Origin: Paenibacillus sp. L3-i20
Lineage (GTDB): Bacteria > Bacillota > Bacilli > Paenibacillales > Paenibacillaceae
Length of the DNA stretch: 64,000 nucleotides
Assembly (NCBI RefSeq): GCF_022180385.2
Contig: NZ_BQME02000001.1
Coordinates: 2,531,636 to 2,595,635 of the forward strand
Direction of reading: 5' to 3'
Positions 16,095 to 25,543 of the stretch are shown here, piece after piece. The position numbers and the translations under genes were made by a program. Below the pieces are notes generated by a model. The model searched no databases, had not been told where the DNA came from, and was given only the letters and a program-made list of their open reading frames with translations. Positions within the stretch are counted from its first letter, which is position 1. Each line of letters starts with the position of its first letter.

Positions 16095-17216
16095 TTGCAA
16101 AACAACACCATTATTCGCTTCGAGCATGTGACGAAGCAGTATGCCCATAATGAGCCTGCTGTACTTAAGGATGTTAGCTTTGAAATTGAGCGGGGCAAAT
16201 TTTATACGCTGCTTGGACCGTCGGGTTGTGGAAAAACGACGATTCTGCGGCTAATTGCCGGCTTTACAGAGCCATCGCAAGGGAACATCTATTTTAATGG
16301 AAAAGTAATTAATCGAGTACCAGCTAACGAGCGTCAAGTGAACACAGTGTTCCAGGACTACGCGTTATTTCCACATTTGAATGTGTTTGAGAACGTTGCG
16401 TTTGGTCTGAGGATCAAAGGACTTAAGAACGAGGCTATAGAAACGAAAGTGATGGAAGCATTACGCTTCGTTAACTTAAGCGGATATGAGAAGCGTGAAA
16501 TAACTGAAATGTCGGGCGGCCAGCGTCAGCGTGTTGCTATTGCACGTGCAATTGTGAATGAACCGGAAATATTGTTGCTTGACGAGCCTTTGTCTGCACT
16601 TGATCTAAAGTTGCGGACTGAGATGCAGTACGAGCTGCGTGAGTTGCAGCGTCGTCTTGGCATAACATTTATTTTTGTTACGCATGATCAAGAAGAAGCG
16701 CTTGCGATGTCAGACGAAATATTTGTTCTCAGTGAAGGGACAATTCAACAATCAGGAACACCTACGGATATTTATGATGAGCCGATCAACCGCTTCGTAG
16801 CTGATTTTATCGGTGAATCCAATATAGTAAAAGGACGTATGGTGCGTGACTTTGAGGTCGAGTTCGCAGGACATAAGTTCGAATGTGTCGATCAAGGCTT
16901 GAACGATGGAGAAGTTATCGATATTGTTATTCGTCCAGAGGATCTTGAAATTACTGGAGCTGCAAACGGTAAGCTGCAAGTCCGTGTAGATACGCAGCTG
17001 TTCCGCGGTGTGCATTACGAAATAAGCTGCTATGATGATGCGGATAATGAGTGGCTCGTTCACTCCACTCGCAAAGCAATCGTTGGCGAACGAATTGGTC
17101 TGACCTTTGAGCCGGAAGCGATTCACGTTATGAGGCTGGGAGAGACGGAAGAGGAATTCGACAAGCGGCTTGAGTCTTATGAAGAAAGCGGCGGTGAGGA
17201 TAGCCATGGAGGCTAG
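16095..17216 (+). CDS. potA: Spermidine/putrescine ABC transporter ATPase PotA
   Basis: A 373-residue ABC ATPase, first gene of potABCD. Walker A is GPSGCGKTT, the signature is [14 protein letters not shown], Walker B is [11 protein letters not shown], and the H-loop is in [15 protein letters not shown]. The C-terminal 120 residues form the TOBE domain typical of polyamine and maltose-class importers. The start is TTG 16095, 8 bases after AGGAGG. The stop overlaps the potB start, so translation is likely coupled. It energises uptake of polyamines through PotB and PotC. Confidence 0.94.
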   Translation: MQNNTIIRFEHVTKQYAHNEPAVLKDVSFEIERGKFYTLLGPSGCGKTTILRLIAGFTEPSQGNIYFNGKVINRVPANERQVNTVFQDYALFPHLNVFENVAFGLRIKGLKNEAIETKVMEALRFVNLSGYEKREITEMSGGQRQRVAIARAIVNEPEILLLDEPLSALDLKLRTEMQYELRELQRRLGITFIFVTHDQEEALAMSDEIFVLSEGTIQQSGTPTDIYDEPINRFVADFIGESNIVKGRMVRDFEVEFAGHKFECVDQGLNDGEVIDIVIRPEDLEITGAANGKLQVRVDTQLFRGVHYEISCYDDADNEWLVHSTRKAIVGERIGLTFEPEAIHVMRLGETEEEFDKRLESYEESGGEDSHGG

Positions 17217-18024
17217 ATCTCGCAATCTGTATCTCGTCCCTTATGTACTATGGATCGTGTTATTTGTTATTGCACCGATTCTGCTCATCGTGTATTATTC
17301 ATTTTTTAATGTTGAAGGCAACTTTACATTAGATAATTACGCGAAGTTTTTTACACCTGTTTATTTGCGAATGACGCTTAGCTCCTTCTGGTATGCATTT
17401 CTTATTACATTGTTTTCACTGCTAGTTGCTTATCCAACTGCTTATTTATTAACGAAGACAAAGCATAAGGGGCTCTGGTTGCTGCTCATTATACTGCCGA
17501 GCTGGATTAATCTTTTGCTGAAGGCATATGCGTTTATCGGCTTGTTTGGTACATATGGCTTCGTAAATGCGGTGCTCGAGCTGACGGGCATCGGCAATAA
17601 GCAAATTTTGTTTACTGACTTTAGTTTTGTATTTGTATCTGTATATATATTTATCCCGTTTATGATTCTGCCGATCTTTAATGCACTTGAAAAAATGAAC
17701 CCGACCTTAATTGACGCAGCGCGTGATCTTGGTGCTTCACCTTGGATGACGTTCCGTCGTATCGTATTTCCGCTGACTATAGATGGTGTAAAGGCTGGTT
17801 GTATGGCGGTGTTCATTCCAGCGTTGTCGCTCTTTATGATTACAAGGCTAATCGCGGGTAACCGAGTGATTACGCTTGGAACAGCAATCGAGCAGCATTT
17901 CTTGGTGACGCAGGATTGGGGCATGGGAGCAACTATTGCTGTATTCCTTATTATTGCAATGGTACTGCTAATGCTTCTGACCGGGAACCGAAAGCGAGGG
18001 TTGATCGACATTGACAAAAAGTAA
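17206..18024 (+). CDS. potB: Spermidine/putrescine ABC permease PotB
   Basis: About 272 residues with six transmembrane segments. The EAA loop that contacts PotA is [30 protein letters not shown] 17206 is chosen since GGTGAGG lies just upstream and the gene overlaps the potA end by 11 bases; an alternative TTG at 17170 lies further inside potA. It forms the heterodimeric channel with PotC. Confidence 0.93.
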   Translation: MEARSRNLYLVPYVLWIVLFVIAPILLIVYYSFFNVEGNFTLDNYAKFFTPVYLRMTLSSFWYAFLITLFSLLVAYPTAYLLTKTKHKGLWLLLIILPSWINLLLKAYAFIGLFGTYGFVNAVLELTGIGNKQILFTDFSFVFVSVYIFIPFMILPIFNALEKMNPTLIDAARDLGASPWMTFRRIVFPLTIDGVKAGCMAVFIPALSLFMITRLIAGNRVITLGTAIEQHFLVTQDWGMGATIAVFLIIAMVLLMLLTGNRKRGLIDIDKK

Positions 18025-18817
18025 ATGGCGGTTATCCAATTTATATCTGATCGCGGTATTTGCGATTCTTTATGCGCCAATTCTATACCTTATGTTTTAC
18101 TCCTTTAACAGCGGCGGCTCGATGCGGAACTTCGAAGGTTTTACATTCGAATTTTACGGGGAAGTATTCCAAGATACGAGATTGCTCATTATTGTATTGA
18201 ACACATTTGTAATCGCACTTCTTTCAGCTGCAATATCGACTATTATTGGTGTGTTTGGAGCAATTGCGATACACAATATTAGAAAAAATAGACCAAAAGG
18301 AATGCTGCTTGCACTGAATAATGTGCTTATCGTCAGCCCGGATGTCATTATTGGTGCATCATTCCTCATTCTGTTCACGATAGCTGGCATTCAGCTCGGA
18401 TTTGTTTCTGTACTGTTATCTCATATTGCTTTTAGCATCCCTATTGTCGTCATAATGGTGCTTCCGAAGCTGCAAGAGATGAGCGGTACACTGATTGATG
18501 CGGCACGTGATTTGGGTGCAAGTTCTTGGCAAGTGTTATCGAAGGTTGTTTTTCCATATATTAAGCCTGGTATATTTGCAGGATTTTTTATGGCATTAAC
18601 GTATTCGCTTGATGACTTTGCGGTAACGTTCTTTGTAACGGGCAATGGTTTCTCAACGTTGTCGGTGGAGATTTATTCGAGAGCACGTCAAGGTGTTTCG
18701 CTGTCGATCAACGCATTGTCCACATTGATCTTCCTATTTACGGTGCTGCTCGTTATCGGCTATTACTTTATTAACCGCCGCAATAACAGACCGGTAGGGA
18801 AGGAGGGACACGCATGA
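18011..18817 (+). CDS. potC: Spermidine/putrescine ABC permease PotC
   Basis: A 268-residue six-helix permease. The EAA motif is [29 protein letters not shown]. It starts at TTG 18011 inside the end of potB (14-base overlap) and ends in an ATGA overlap with potD, so the operon is tightly coupled. It is the second half of the polyamine translocation pore; the conserved SLDDFAVTFFVTG segment is also PotC-like. Confidence 0.93.
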   Translation: MTKSKWRLSNLYLIAVFAILYAPILYLMFYSFNSGGSMRNFEGFTFEFYGEVFQDTRLLIIVLNTFVIALLSAAISTIIGVFGAIAIHNIRKNRPKGMLLALNNVLIVSPDVIIGASFLILFTIAGIQLGFVSVLLSHIAFSIPIVVIMVLPKLQEMSGTLIDAARDLGASSWQVLSKVVFPYIKPGIFAGFFMALTYSLDDFAVTFFVTGNGFSTLSVEIYSRARQGVSLSINALSTLIFLFTVLLVIGYYFINRRNNRPVGKEGHA

Positions 18818-19887
18818 GTCAGCTTGTCCGCATGTTTTTGGTTGTGTTTGTAGTGGCGTTTGGCCTTATGTACGCAACCGTGTATTTGAATTCCAGCGAA
18901 GGCTACTCCGGTAGCAACACGCTCACGGTCTATAACTGGGGCGATTATGTCGATCCCGAGCTAATTGAGCGCTTCGAGCAAGAAACGGGCATTAAAGTCA
19001 TTTACCAAACGTTTGATTCGAACGAAGCGATGATGACAAAGATTAAGCAGGGAGGCACGACTTACGACGTTGCAATCCCTTCTGAATATGCGGTTAGCAA
19101 GATGAAGGAAGAGAAGTCTCTACGAGAGATCGATCATTCACTTCTGCCGAATCTTAAGCATATAGACTCCAGCTTTATGGGGCTTGCCTTTGATCCCAAA
19201 AACACTTATTCCGTACCTTACTTCTGGGGGACAGTTGGAATCGTGTTCCATCCTGATCTAGTTGGCGATCTTACCTTTGAGAGTTGGGATGATCTGTGGG
19301 ATAAAAGTTTGCGTAACAAAGTGTTCCTGCTTGACGGAGCACGCGAAGTTATGGGGATGGGTTTAAATAGTTTGGGTTATTCACTAAATGATACGAACGA
19401 AGCACATTTGCAGGAAGCATTAGCAAAGCTTGCTAAGCTAACGCCAAATGTAAAAGCAATCGTGGGTGACGAGATTAAGATGCTTATTGCGAACGAGGAA
19501 GCAGCAGCAGGCTTAGTGTGGTCAGGTGATGCTTCTGAAATTATGAGCGAAAATGAAGAGCTTGACTATGTCGTACCGAAAGAAGGTTCTAATCTGTGGT
19601 TCGATAATATGGTCATCCCGAAAACGGCACGTAATCTAGAAGGTGCACATAAGTTCATCAACTTTATGTTGGACCCTGAAGTAGCTGCACAGAACGCAGA
19701 ATATGTAGGCTACTCTACACCAAACAAGGATGCATTAGCTTTTCTACCTGAGGAGATCTCTGGTGATAAGCGATTTTATCCAGATAAAGAGCTGACAGAG
19801 CGTCTTGAAGTGTACAACAATTTAGGTCCACGCATGCTGTCCCATTACAATGAGTTGTTTTTAGAGTTCAAGATGCATCGTAAGTAA
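18814..19887 (+). CDS. potD: Polyamine-binding protein PotD, membrane-anchored without lipobox
   Basis: The 357-residue substrate-binding protein of the polyamine importer. Recognisable segments are LTVYNWGDYVDPELIERFEQ, the polyamine-site YDVAIPSEYAV, and PYFWGTVGIVF. Firmicute PotD is usually a lipoprotein, but no Cys follows the N-terminal hydrophobic stretch (MFLVVFVVAFGLMYATVYL), so this one seems to stay tethered by an uncleaved signal anchor or to be cleaved by signal peptidase I. It begins at ATG 18814 in a 4-base overlap with potC. A terminator follows the stop. Confidence 0.92.
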   Translation: MSQLVRMFLVVFVVAFGLMYATVYLNSSEGYSGSNTLTVYNWGDYVDPELIERFEQETGIKVIYQTFDSNEAMMTKIKQGGTTYDVAIPSEYAVSKMKEEKSLREIDHSLLPNLKHIDSSFMGLAFDPKNTYSVPYFWGTVGIVFHPDLVGDLTFESWDDLWDKSLRNKVFLLDGAREVMGMGLNSLGYSLNDTNEAHLQEALAKLAKLTPNVKAIVGDEIKMLIANEEAAAGLVWSGDASEIMSENEELDYVVPKEGSNLWFDNMVIPKTARNLEGAHKFINFMLDPEVAAQNAEYVGYSTPNKDALAFLPEEISGDKRFYPDKELTERLEVYNNLGPRMLSHYNELFLEFKMHRK

Positions 19888-19907
19888 AGTTCAGTGTGAT
19901 CAAAATA

Positions 19908-19956
19908 AAAGGATATGCACCTGTCAGGGGACACCCGCAGGCGTATATCCTTTTTT
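19908..19956 (+). terminator. Terminator of the potABCD operon
   Basis: AAAGGATAT pairs with ATATCCTTT around an inner loop containing GGGGACACCC; a run of six T follows. It sits about 20 bases after potD. Confidence 0.8.
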
Positions 19957-20035
19957 GCGTTCTACATAAGGAGATAACATTGTTCGTCTTTACAGCGTAA
20001 CAATGTTATGTTACATTAAATTGGGAGGTGATTCC

Positions 20036-20659
20036 ATGTCGTCGGAATTAATATCGAAAAAGGAATTACTAGATGCAACGGGAATATCATACGGGCAACT
20101 GTACCGTTGGAAACGAAAGCAGCTTATACCCGAGGAATGGTTTATACGGAAATCAGCTTTTACAGGTCAGGAAACCTTTTTCCCAAGAGAACTAGTGCTG
20201 ACCCGTATTGATAAAATATTGAATATGAAAGATGAACTTTCGCTGGATGATTTGGCTGAGAAGCTAACTGGGGGAAGTGTTGATCTAGAAATGCGAAGAA
20301 GTGATTTTATATCACGTAACCTAATCTCAGATGTAGTCATTCAAACATGGATGTCAAAAGACGAAGCGGATCACATCTATTCGTTTGATCAAATGCTTTA
20401 TCTCTATACGATAGAAGTTATGCTGCAATCGGGTGATATGAGTGTGAGTGAAGGAGCGACACTTTTAACGGTATTACAGGAGCACTTCTCAAAGTTCAAA
20501 GGAAATCCTTGTGATATGATTTTCATTCGGCGGATGGGTATTTCGTCCTTTATGCTTGTAGCATCTGGAGCAGAATTATATTTCGATAATGGGGTTAAAG
20601 TTGTCTCACGACTTTCGATGTCTGGTCAAGCTGAGCAGCTGAAGGGGAAATTGGCATGA
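20036..20659 (+). CDS. yhbD: YhbD-like DUF4004 protein with MerR-type HTH
   Basis: About 207 residues. The N-terminus KKELLDATGISYGQLYRWKRKQLIPEEWF is a MerR-like helix-turn-helix with wing, and the rest matches the DUF4004/YhbD family. ATG 20036 follows GGGAGGTGATTCC; an upstream frame start at 20003 has no ribosome site. It is the first gene of yhbDEF and overlaps the next start by ATGA. In B. subtilis yhbE and yhbF encode the bactofilins BacE and BacF, linked to flagellar assembly, and YhbD is a putative partner or regulator. Confidence 0.88.
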   Translation: MSSELISKKELLDATGISYGQLYRWKRKQLIPEEWFIRKSAFTGQETFFPRELVLTRIDKILNMKDELSLDDLAEKLTGGSVDLEMRRSDFISRNLISDVVIQTWMSKDEADHIYSFDQMLYLYTIEVMLQSGDMSVSEGATLLTVLQEHFSKFKGNPCDMIFIRRMGISSFMLVASGAELYFDNGVKVVSRLSMSGQAEQLKGKLA

Positions 20660-21405
20660 AAGAGGGTGCGGCGATGATTAGCAGGACAAACCATCAAAAT
20701 GGGATGAATGATCATTCACGAAGAGAACGTTCAGAACTAAAAATAAATGGTGTAAGTAACATTGGTGGTGGAGAATATAACAATGTTACGGTCGATGGTG
20801 TTGGTCGGTTTTCAGGAGATGTGAGCGTGGCAGGGGATTCACGAGTAAATGGGGTTCTCCATATTGACGGTGCTTTGAATGCGCAGCAATTAAGTTGCGA
20901 CGGCAAGCTTAAGATTGCAGGATACCTAAAGGCGCGCGACGTACGAATAGACGGCATGGCAAACATAGGTGGGGCAGTTGCAGTGGAGCTATTTAAAATG
21001 AATGGAATGCTAACCACTAACGGGGACTTTGAGGCGGAACAGCTTATCGTACAGGGCGCTATGACGATTGGTGGTTTGTTGAATGCAGATGAGATAGAGC
21101 TTGGACTTATGCATTTGGCAAGTCGTGTAAAGGAGGTCGGAGGCGAGAAAATCACCGTGAGAAGGCTTAGCGAGAGCAAGTTTCACTGGCTTTGGAGATG
21201 GGCAATTCCAAAAGGTGAAGTACGATTCGACGTGAATCTGATCGAAGGTAATGCTGTCCAACTGGAATACACTCACGCAGAGGTAGTGCGGGGCAACCGT
21301 GTCGTGATTGGCAAGGGCTGCAAAATCGGATTGGTGGAATATAGTGATGAACTTATCGTCCATCCTGATGCCAGTGTTTTGGAAGAGGTGAGAGTTCATG
21401 ATTAA
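20656..21405 (+). CDS. bacE: Bactofilin (BacE/YhbE-like)
   Basis: A 249-residue polymer-forming cytoskeletal protein. It shows regularly spaced Gly-rich beta-helix turns (ITGVSNIGGG, VGRFSGDVSVAGD, IDGALNAQQL, CDGKLKIAGYLKA and similar), the right-handed beta-solenoid of bactofilins. Polar, charged tails flank the core. It starts by ATGA overlap with yhbD; an internal ATG at 20674 with GAGGG upstream is an alternative. It is likely to copolymerise with the product of the next gene at the membrane. No transmembrane segment is seen. Confidence 0.88.
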   Translation: MKEGAAMISRTNHQNGMNDHSRRERSELKINGVSNIGGGEYNNVTVDGVGRFSGDVSVAGDSRVNGVLHIDGALNAQQLSCDGKLKIAGYLKARDVRIDGMANIGGAVAVELFKMNGMLTTNGDFEAEQLIVQGAMTIGGLLNADEIELGLMHLASRVKEVGGEKITVRRLSESKFHWLWRWAIPKGEVRFDVNLIEGNAVQLEYTHAEVVRGNRVVIGKGCKIGLVEYSDELIVHPDASVLEEVRVHD

Positions 21406-22066
21406 TGGTGTGAACGATCTGAAGATGGTTGGTCAGTCCGAAGCACCGGGAGGCATGTTTGCTCGTGTGAAGATTACTGGAGAAGCATTATTACAAGGAG
21501 ATGTTACTTGCGAGAGATGGAGCAGTATGGGGACAGTTGATGTACGGGGAAGTCTTATATCAAGGTTCATGAAATTTACCGGAGAAATGAAGATAGCAGG
21601 TTCATTCAGCGGCGGCGATCTTCGTGGGATGGGCGAGCTCAAAGTTAGCGGTGAGTTTCGTGGTGAAGATGTGCGACTGACTGGTCGATTAGCTGTCGAT
21701 GGTCCGATTGAAGGGGAGAATTTAGAAATTCGAGGGGCGTTTGATTGTAACGATACGGTCAATGCAGAAAGGGTTAAATTGCTGATGTATGGACCCTCAA
21801 CTGCCAAGGAAGTTGTAGGGAGCAGCGTATCGATCAAGAGGAGTCGAGGTGGCTTATTGAATGAGCTGTTCCGACCAGGCTTGCAGGCGGCGCTGCGTAC
21901 AGACTTAATCGAAGGTGACGACGTTTATGTGGAATATGCGATTGTGGATGTCATTCGAGGTAGCTCTGTAAAGCTAGGACCTGGTTGCGAGGTTGGAAGG
22001 GTAGAATACCGGACATCTTACGTAAAACATGCAAAATCTTTAGTAGAAGTAGAACAACAAATTTAA
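21398..22066 (+). CDS. bacF: Bactofilin (BacF/YhbF-like)
   Basis: A 222-residue paralogue of the preceding bactofilin. The beta-solenoid pattern repeats (RVKITGEALLQGDVTCE, VDVRGSLISRFMKFTGEMKIAGSF, LKVSGEFRGEDVRLTGRLAVDG). The two proteins share a distinctive C-terminal region ending around VEYxxxxxxH. It begins at ATG 21398, overlapping the bacE end by 8 bases, after GAGGTGAGAG. Paired bactofilins in one operon suggest a mixed filament. Confidence 0.88.
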   Translation: MINGVNDLKMVGQSEAPGGMFARVKITGEALLQGDVTCERWSSMGTVDVRGSLISRFMKFTGEMKIAGSFSGGDLRGMGELKVSGEFRGEDVRLTGRLAVDGPIEGENLEIRGAFDCNDTVNAERVKLLMYGPSTAKEVVGSSVSIKRSRGGLLNELFRPGLQAALRTDLIEGDDVYVEYAIVDVIRGSSVKLGPGCEVGRVEYRTSYVKHAKSLVEVEQQI

Positions 22067-22088
22067 TGTTGGAAGGCTGTGCTCAAAA

Positions 22089-23633
22089 GTGGTGATTGCC
22101 AAACAAAGTAATAAACCTTTAGGCATCGTTATTGCAGGTTTATTGCTTGCGATACTTATGTCTGCGATGGACAATACGATTGTCGCAACGGCTATGGGTA
22201 ATATCGTAGGGGAGCTTGGAGGATTAGAAAAGTTTGTTTGGGTTACATCTGCCTATATGGTAGCGGAAATGGCCGGTATGCCAATCTTCGGTAAACTTTC
22301 GGACATGTACGGACGGAAAAAGTTTTTCGTTTTCGGTATTATCATCTTCATGATCGGATCAGCGTTATGCGGTACCGCATCCAATATTACGGAGCTTGCG
22401 CTCTTTAGAGCGATTCAAGGTATTGGAGCTGGTGCACTTATTCCGACTTCGTTCACCATTATGCTTGATGCAGTTCCACCACAATCGAGAGGTAAGATGG
22501 GTGGAATGTTTGGAGCGGTGTTTGGTATGTCGAGTATATTTGGCCCGCTGCTTGGTGCTTATATTACCGATCATATTGCTTGGGAGTGGATATTCTATAT
22601 TAATCTTCCGCTTGGCGTCATCGCTCTTTGTATGATCGCTTTCTTCTATAAAGAATCGCATGAGCATTCGAAACAACCTATTGACTGGTTAGGTGCAATA
22701 ACATTAATAGGGTCCGTCATTTGTCTTATGTTCGCTCTGGAGTTTGGCGGCAAAACATTCCCTTGGTCTTCTCCAGAAATTATAGGTATGTTCGCGGGCA
22801 GCGGATTGCTGCTAGCTATTTTCTTATATGTGGAGACTAAGGCAAAGGAACCGATTATTACATATGGATTGTTCAAAAATCGTGTATATACGACTACTAT
22901 TCTTAGCGGATTTTTTAGTGGCGCAGCCTTTATAGTAGCGTCAGTTTATATCCCGATATTCGTTCAAGGTGTGTTGGGCGGAACGGCTACAAATTCCGGC
23001 CTTGTGCTTCTGCCGATGATGGTCGGTTCTGTTGTAACTGCAACACTTGGTGGTTTTCTTCTTACAAAATTCCCTTATCGCAACATAATGGTAGCTACAT
23101 TTATTTTACTTGTAGTCGGTTCAGTGCTTGTTACCACGTTAACACCGGAATCGAGTCGTCTGGAAGTAACGCTTTATATGATTCTAATCGGACTTGGAAT
23201 AGGGGCATCTTTCTCTGTCCTTAGTAACGCTGCGATTCATGGTATTTCAGCGAGGCAGCGAGGGACAGCAAGCTCTACACTTACGTTTATCCGTTCATTG
23301 GGAATGACAGTAGGTATAACAATCTTCGGCATCGTTCAGGGGAATATGTTTACTAGCAAACTGAAGGAAGCTTTTGCAAGTAGTGGAGTGCAAGGTGGAG
23401 GAGAAATGGTATTTGGAGATCCAAGAGAGCTGCTTAATCCAGAGGCCCGGGAGAAATTCCCTCCTGATGTGCTTAATGCGATTACAAGTTCATTATCATC
23501 TTCGATTACATTTACGTTTGCACTTGCAATCATTCCAGCGGCTCTGGCGCTGGTAGTCGTTTGTTTCATGGGCAACAGCAAGCTTGATCCTACCTTTGAC
23601 GGTAAAGATCATGAACAAAGTGCAGGGCATTAA
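22089..23633 (+). CDS. MFS multidrug exporter, DHA2 family (EmrB/QacA type)
   Basis: 514 residues with 14 predicted transmembrane helices. Motif A is GKLSDMYGRKKFFVFG; motif D1 is visible early in DNTIVATAMGNI (MDxTIVNVAL type), and motif C lies near GAVFGMSSIFGPLLGAYIT. These mark drug:H+ antiporters of the DHA2 class. The GTG start at 22089 follows GGAAGG at rather long spacing; GTG 22092 is possible. It lies 22 bases after bacF, so it may share that transcript. The substrate cannot be inferred. A long hairpin terminator follows. Confidence 0.9.
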   Translation: MVIAKQSNKPLGIVIAGLLLAILMSAMDNTIVATAMGNIVGELGGLEKFVWVTSAYMVAEMAGMPIFGKLSDMYGRKKFFVFGIIIFMIGSALCGTASNITELALFRAIQGIGAGALIPTSFTIMLDAVPPQSRGKMGGMFGAVFGMSSIFGPLLGAYITDHIAWEWIFYINLPLGVIALCMIAFFYKESHEHSKQPIDWLGAITLIGSVICLMFALEFGGKTFPWSSPEIIGMFAGSGLLLAIFLYVETKAKEPIITYGLFKNRVYTTTILSGFFSGAAFIVASVYIPIFVQGVLGGTATNSGLVLLPMMVGSVVTATLGGFLLTKFPYRNIMVATFILLVVGSVLVTTLTPESSRLEVTLYMILIGLGIGASFSVLSNAAIHGISARQRGTASSTLTFIRSLGMTVGITIFGIVQGNMFTSKLKEAFASSGVQGGGEMVFGDPRELLNPEAREKFPPDVLNAITSSLSSSITFTFALAIIPAALALVVVCFMGNSKLDPTFDGKDHEQSAGH

Positions 23634-23654
23634 TCATTAGCAACGTGAAGAGAA

Positions 23655-23702
23655 AAGGCGCTTCTTCGTTAGTAGAGTAATCTACGTATGAAGAAGCGCC
23701 TT
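23655..23702 (+). terminator. Terminator after the MFS gene
   Basis: AAGGCGCTTCTTC pairs with GAAGAAGCGCCTT, then ATTTT. An inner AGTAGA/TCTAC stem adds stability. Confidence 0.88.
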
Positions 23703-23883
23703 ATTTTGATGAGGTGGGGGAAGTTTCCAACCAAATGATCATGACTATATGCTATGCTCGTAGAAATCTACAGGAATTGCTTGCACTGTTGGGATGTGCA
23801 ACAGAGCAACAGTTCCGACAATTGCGATGGATGTAGTCAAAGTTAGCGTACATGAGTTTTTGTGGGAACAAATGGTTATTAAC

Positions 23884-23923
23884 CATTGAATACCTTGATC
23901 TTGTTGGGGGCATTCGTTATGCT
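23884..23923 (+). promoter_or_regulatory. Promoter of the MATE gene with a shared upstream element
   Basis: TTGATC (23895-23900) and TATGCT (23918-23923) are spaced by 17 bases. The 15 bases CATTGAATACCTTGA, which run into the -35, recur in the same register at the promoter of the ABC exporter gene (26058-26072). That shared string may be a binding site for a common regulator. Confidence 0.55.
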
Positions 23924-24068
23924 TTTTGCAGTTTGTTACTCTATATAAGTATAAGTTGGAATTGTAGTAGTTTTCGTTGAATTATGATACATCTGGCTCA
24001 GTATAACATCTATAATGCATAAACTAACAGAACTGTTGCAGATGCGGTTCATACAGGAGGAGCCAATT

Positions 24069-25469
24069 GTGGCTAAAAGAGAGAGAAAATTATCGTTGTG
24101 GATGCTGACATGGCCTATTTTTATTGAGCTGTTTTTACAATTTTTATTAGGAGCAGCAGATACGTTAATGGTTAGCCGAATTTCTGATGATGCGGTCGCC
24201 GTTGTAGGGTTCTCGAACCAATTATTTTCAGCGCTAATGACTTTGTTCGTTACTGTTGCTAGCGGTGCAGGCATATTAATTGCCCAGCGATTAGGAGCGG
24301 GAAGAGGAGACCAAGCAAGGAAGATAGGCATAATGGCGCTTTCGGTCAGCTTTTGGATTGGATTAGCTATTAGTGTTGTATTGTATGTGGCTCCGTCCGA
24401 GGTATCCTCTATGTTGCAACTGCCGGAAGAACTGCTGCCTCTTGCTAATACGTATATTTCCATCGTTGGCGGCGGGATGGTGCTGGTTGCGATTATGTCG
24501 GCGCTTAGCACAGCAATTCGCAGTACAGGTAATACAAGAGGACCTATGTATATAGCAATTGGAATGAATGTTTTTCATGTTGTTTTAAATTATGGATTTA
24601 TATTTGGAGAATTTGGATTGCCGGAATGGGGACTTATGGGGGTAGCGTTGTCTACTGTCATTAGTCGGTTGTTAGCCTGCGTCGTATTGTTCATTATGTT
24701 CCTACGCACCTTTGACGAGCCGATCTTCTTGCGTCATCTCGGTTTATTCGATCGTGGCTTGTTCAAAGATGTGATGCGTATCGGCTGGCCACTTGGCGTC
24801 AATATGGCGTGCTGGGTATTTTCTCAGCTTGCAATCTTCTCCTTTATCGCAACGATAGGCTCACTGGAGCTGGCCGCTAGAACGTATATGAATACGCTTG
24901 AGTCCGTATGTTTCCTTCTTGGCTACTCGCTTGCTCTTGCAATCCAAATTAGAATCGCTCATCTTTTTGGAGCGGGTCAGTTTAAGGAAGCTTACAAAGC
25001 AGCATACAGCGCACTTTGGATTGGATTAGCGCTAGTTATCGTCAACGCATGTTTGCTCTATTTGTTCGGCGGGCAGATATTAAGCATTTTCACAAAAGAT
25101 CCTGAAATTATTGCACTCGGAATTTCCTTGTTAGGATTAAATTTAATATTGCAGCCTGCCAAAATGCTCAATATGGCGTTAACCAATTCACTTAATGCAA
25201 TAGGGGATACGCGGTTTACGATGTGGGTTTCACTTCTATCGATGGCGATTATCGCCACTGGTCTTTCTTATACGCTGGGCATAATGATGGGCTGGGGCTT
25301 GATTGGAATATACATTTGTATGATTGCAGACGAATATGTACGTGGAATCATCTCCGTTTTCCGATGGCGCGGACAGAAATTTTTACGGAAAGCGGCTGCG
25401 GCCCAAAATCATGATAGTACGTCCGCTCACACGGATAGAGTTCGTAATGAAAGCGCCCTCGACGTATAA
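24069..25469 (+). CDS. MATE-family efflux transporter
   Basis: About 466 residues, 12 transmembrane helices in two six-helix halves. The N-half has LTWPIFIELFLQFLLGAADTLMVSRISDDAVAVVGFSNQ, typical of NorM/DinF-type MATE exporters. GTG 24069 is chosen as start because AGGAGG lies 8 bases upstream; the ATG at 24015 would place that site within the gene. It exports cationic or amphipathic compounds using a Na+ or H+ gradient; the compound is unknown. An IF3-like gene follows after a hairpin. Confidence 0.92.
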   Translation: MAKRERKLSLWMLTWPIFIELFLQFLLGAADTLMVSRISDDAVAVVGFSNQLFSALMTLFVTVASGAGILIAQRLGAGRGDQARKIGIMALSVSFWIGLAISVVLYVAPSEVSSMLQLPEELLPLANTYISIVGGGMVLVAIMSALSTAIRSTGNTRGPMYIAIGMNVFHVVLNYGFIFGEFGLPEWGLMGVALSTVISRLLACVVLFIMFLRTFDEPIFLRHLGLFDRGLFKDVMRIGWPLGVNMACWVFSQLAIFSFIATIGSLELAARTYMNTLESVCFLLGYSLALAIQIRIAHLFGAGQFKEAYKAAYSALWIGLALVIVNACLLYLFGGQILSIFTKDPEIIALGISLLGLNLILQPAKMLNMALTNSLNAIGDTRFTMWVSLLSMAIIATGLSYTLGIMMGWGLIGIYICMIADEYVRGIISVFRWRGQKFLRKAAAAQNHDSTSAHTDRVRNESALDV

Positions 25470-25482
25470 TAGGGTTATAGCA

Positions 25483-25510
25483 CAGCATTAGTTCGTTTGA
25501 GCTAATGCTG
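25483..25510 (+). terminator. Hairpin after the MATE gene, possibly leaky
   Basis: CAGCATTAG pairs with CTAATGCTG, but only four T residues follow. The next gene starts 34 bases later without room for a full promoter, so read-through or attenuation is likely. Confidence 0.65.
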
Positions 25511-25543
25511 CATTTTACGATCGTGGAAAAGGAGTAATGTGAC

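Larger units (their letters stand above)
23634..24068 (+). other. Intergenic region before the MATE gene
   Basis: The 435 bases contain the MFS terminator (23655-23702) and the MATE promoter (23895-23923). Between 23710 and 23880 I see no convincing gene or hairpin. Weak short frames lack ribosome sites. Confidence 0.55.
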
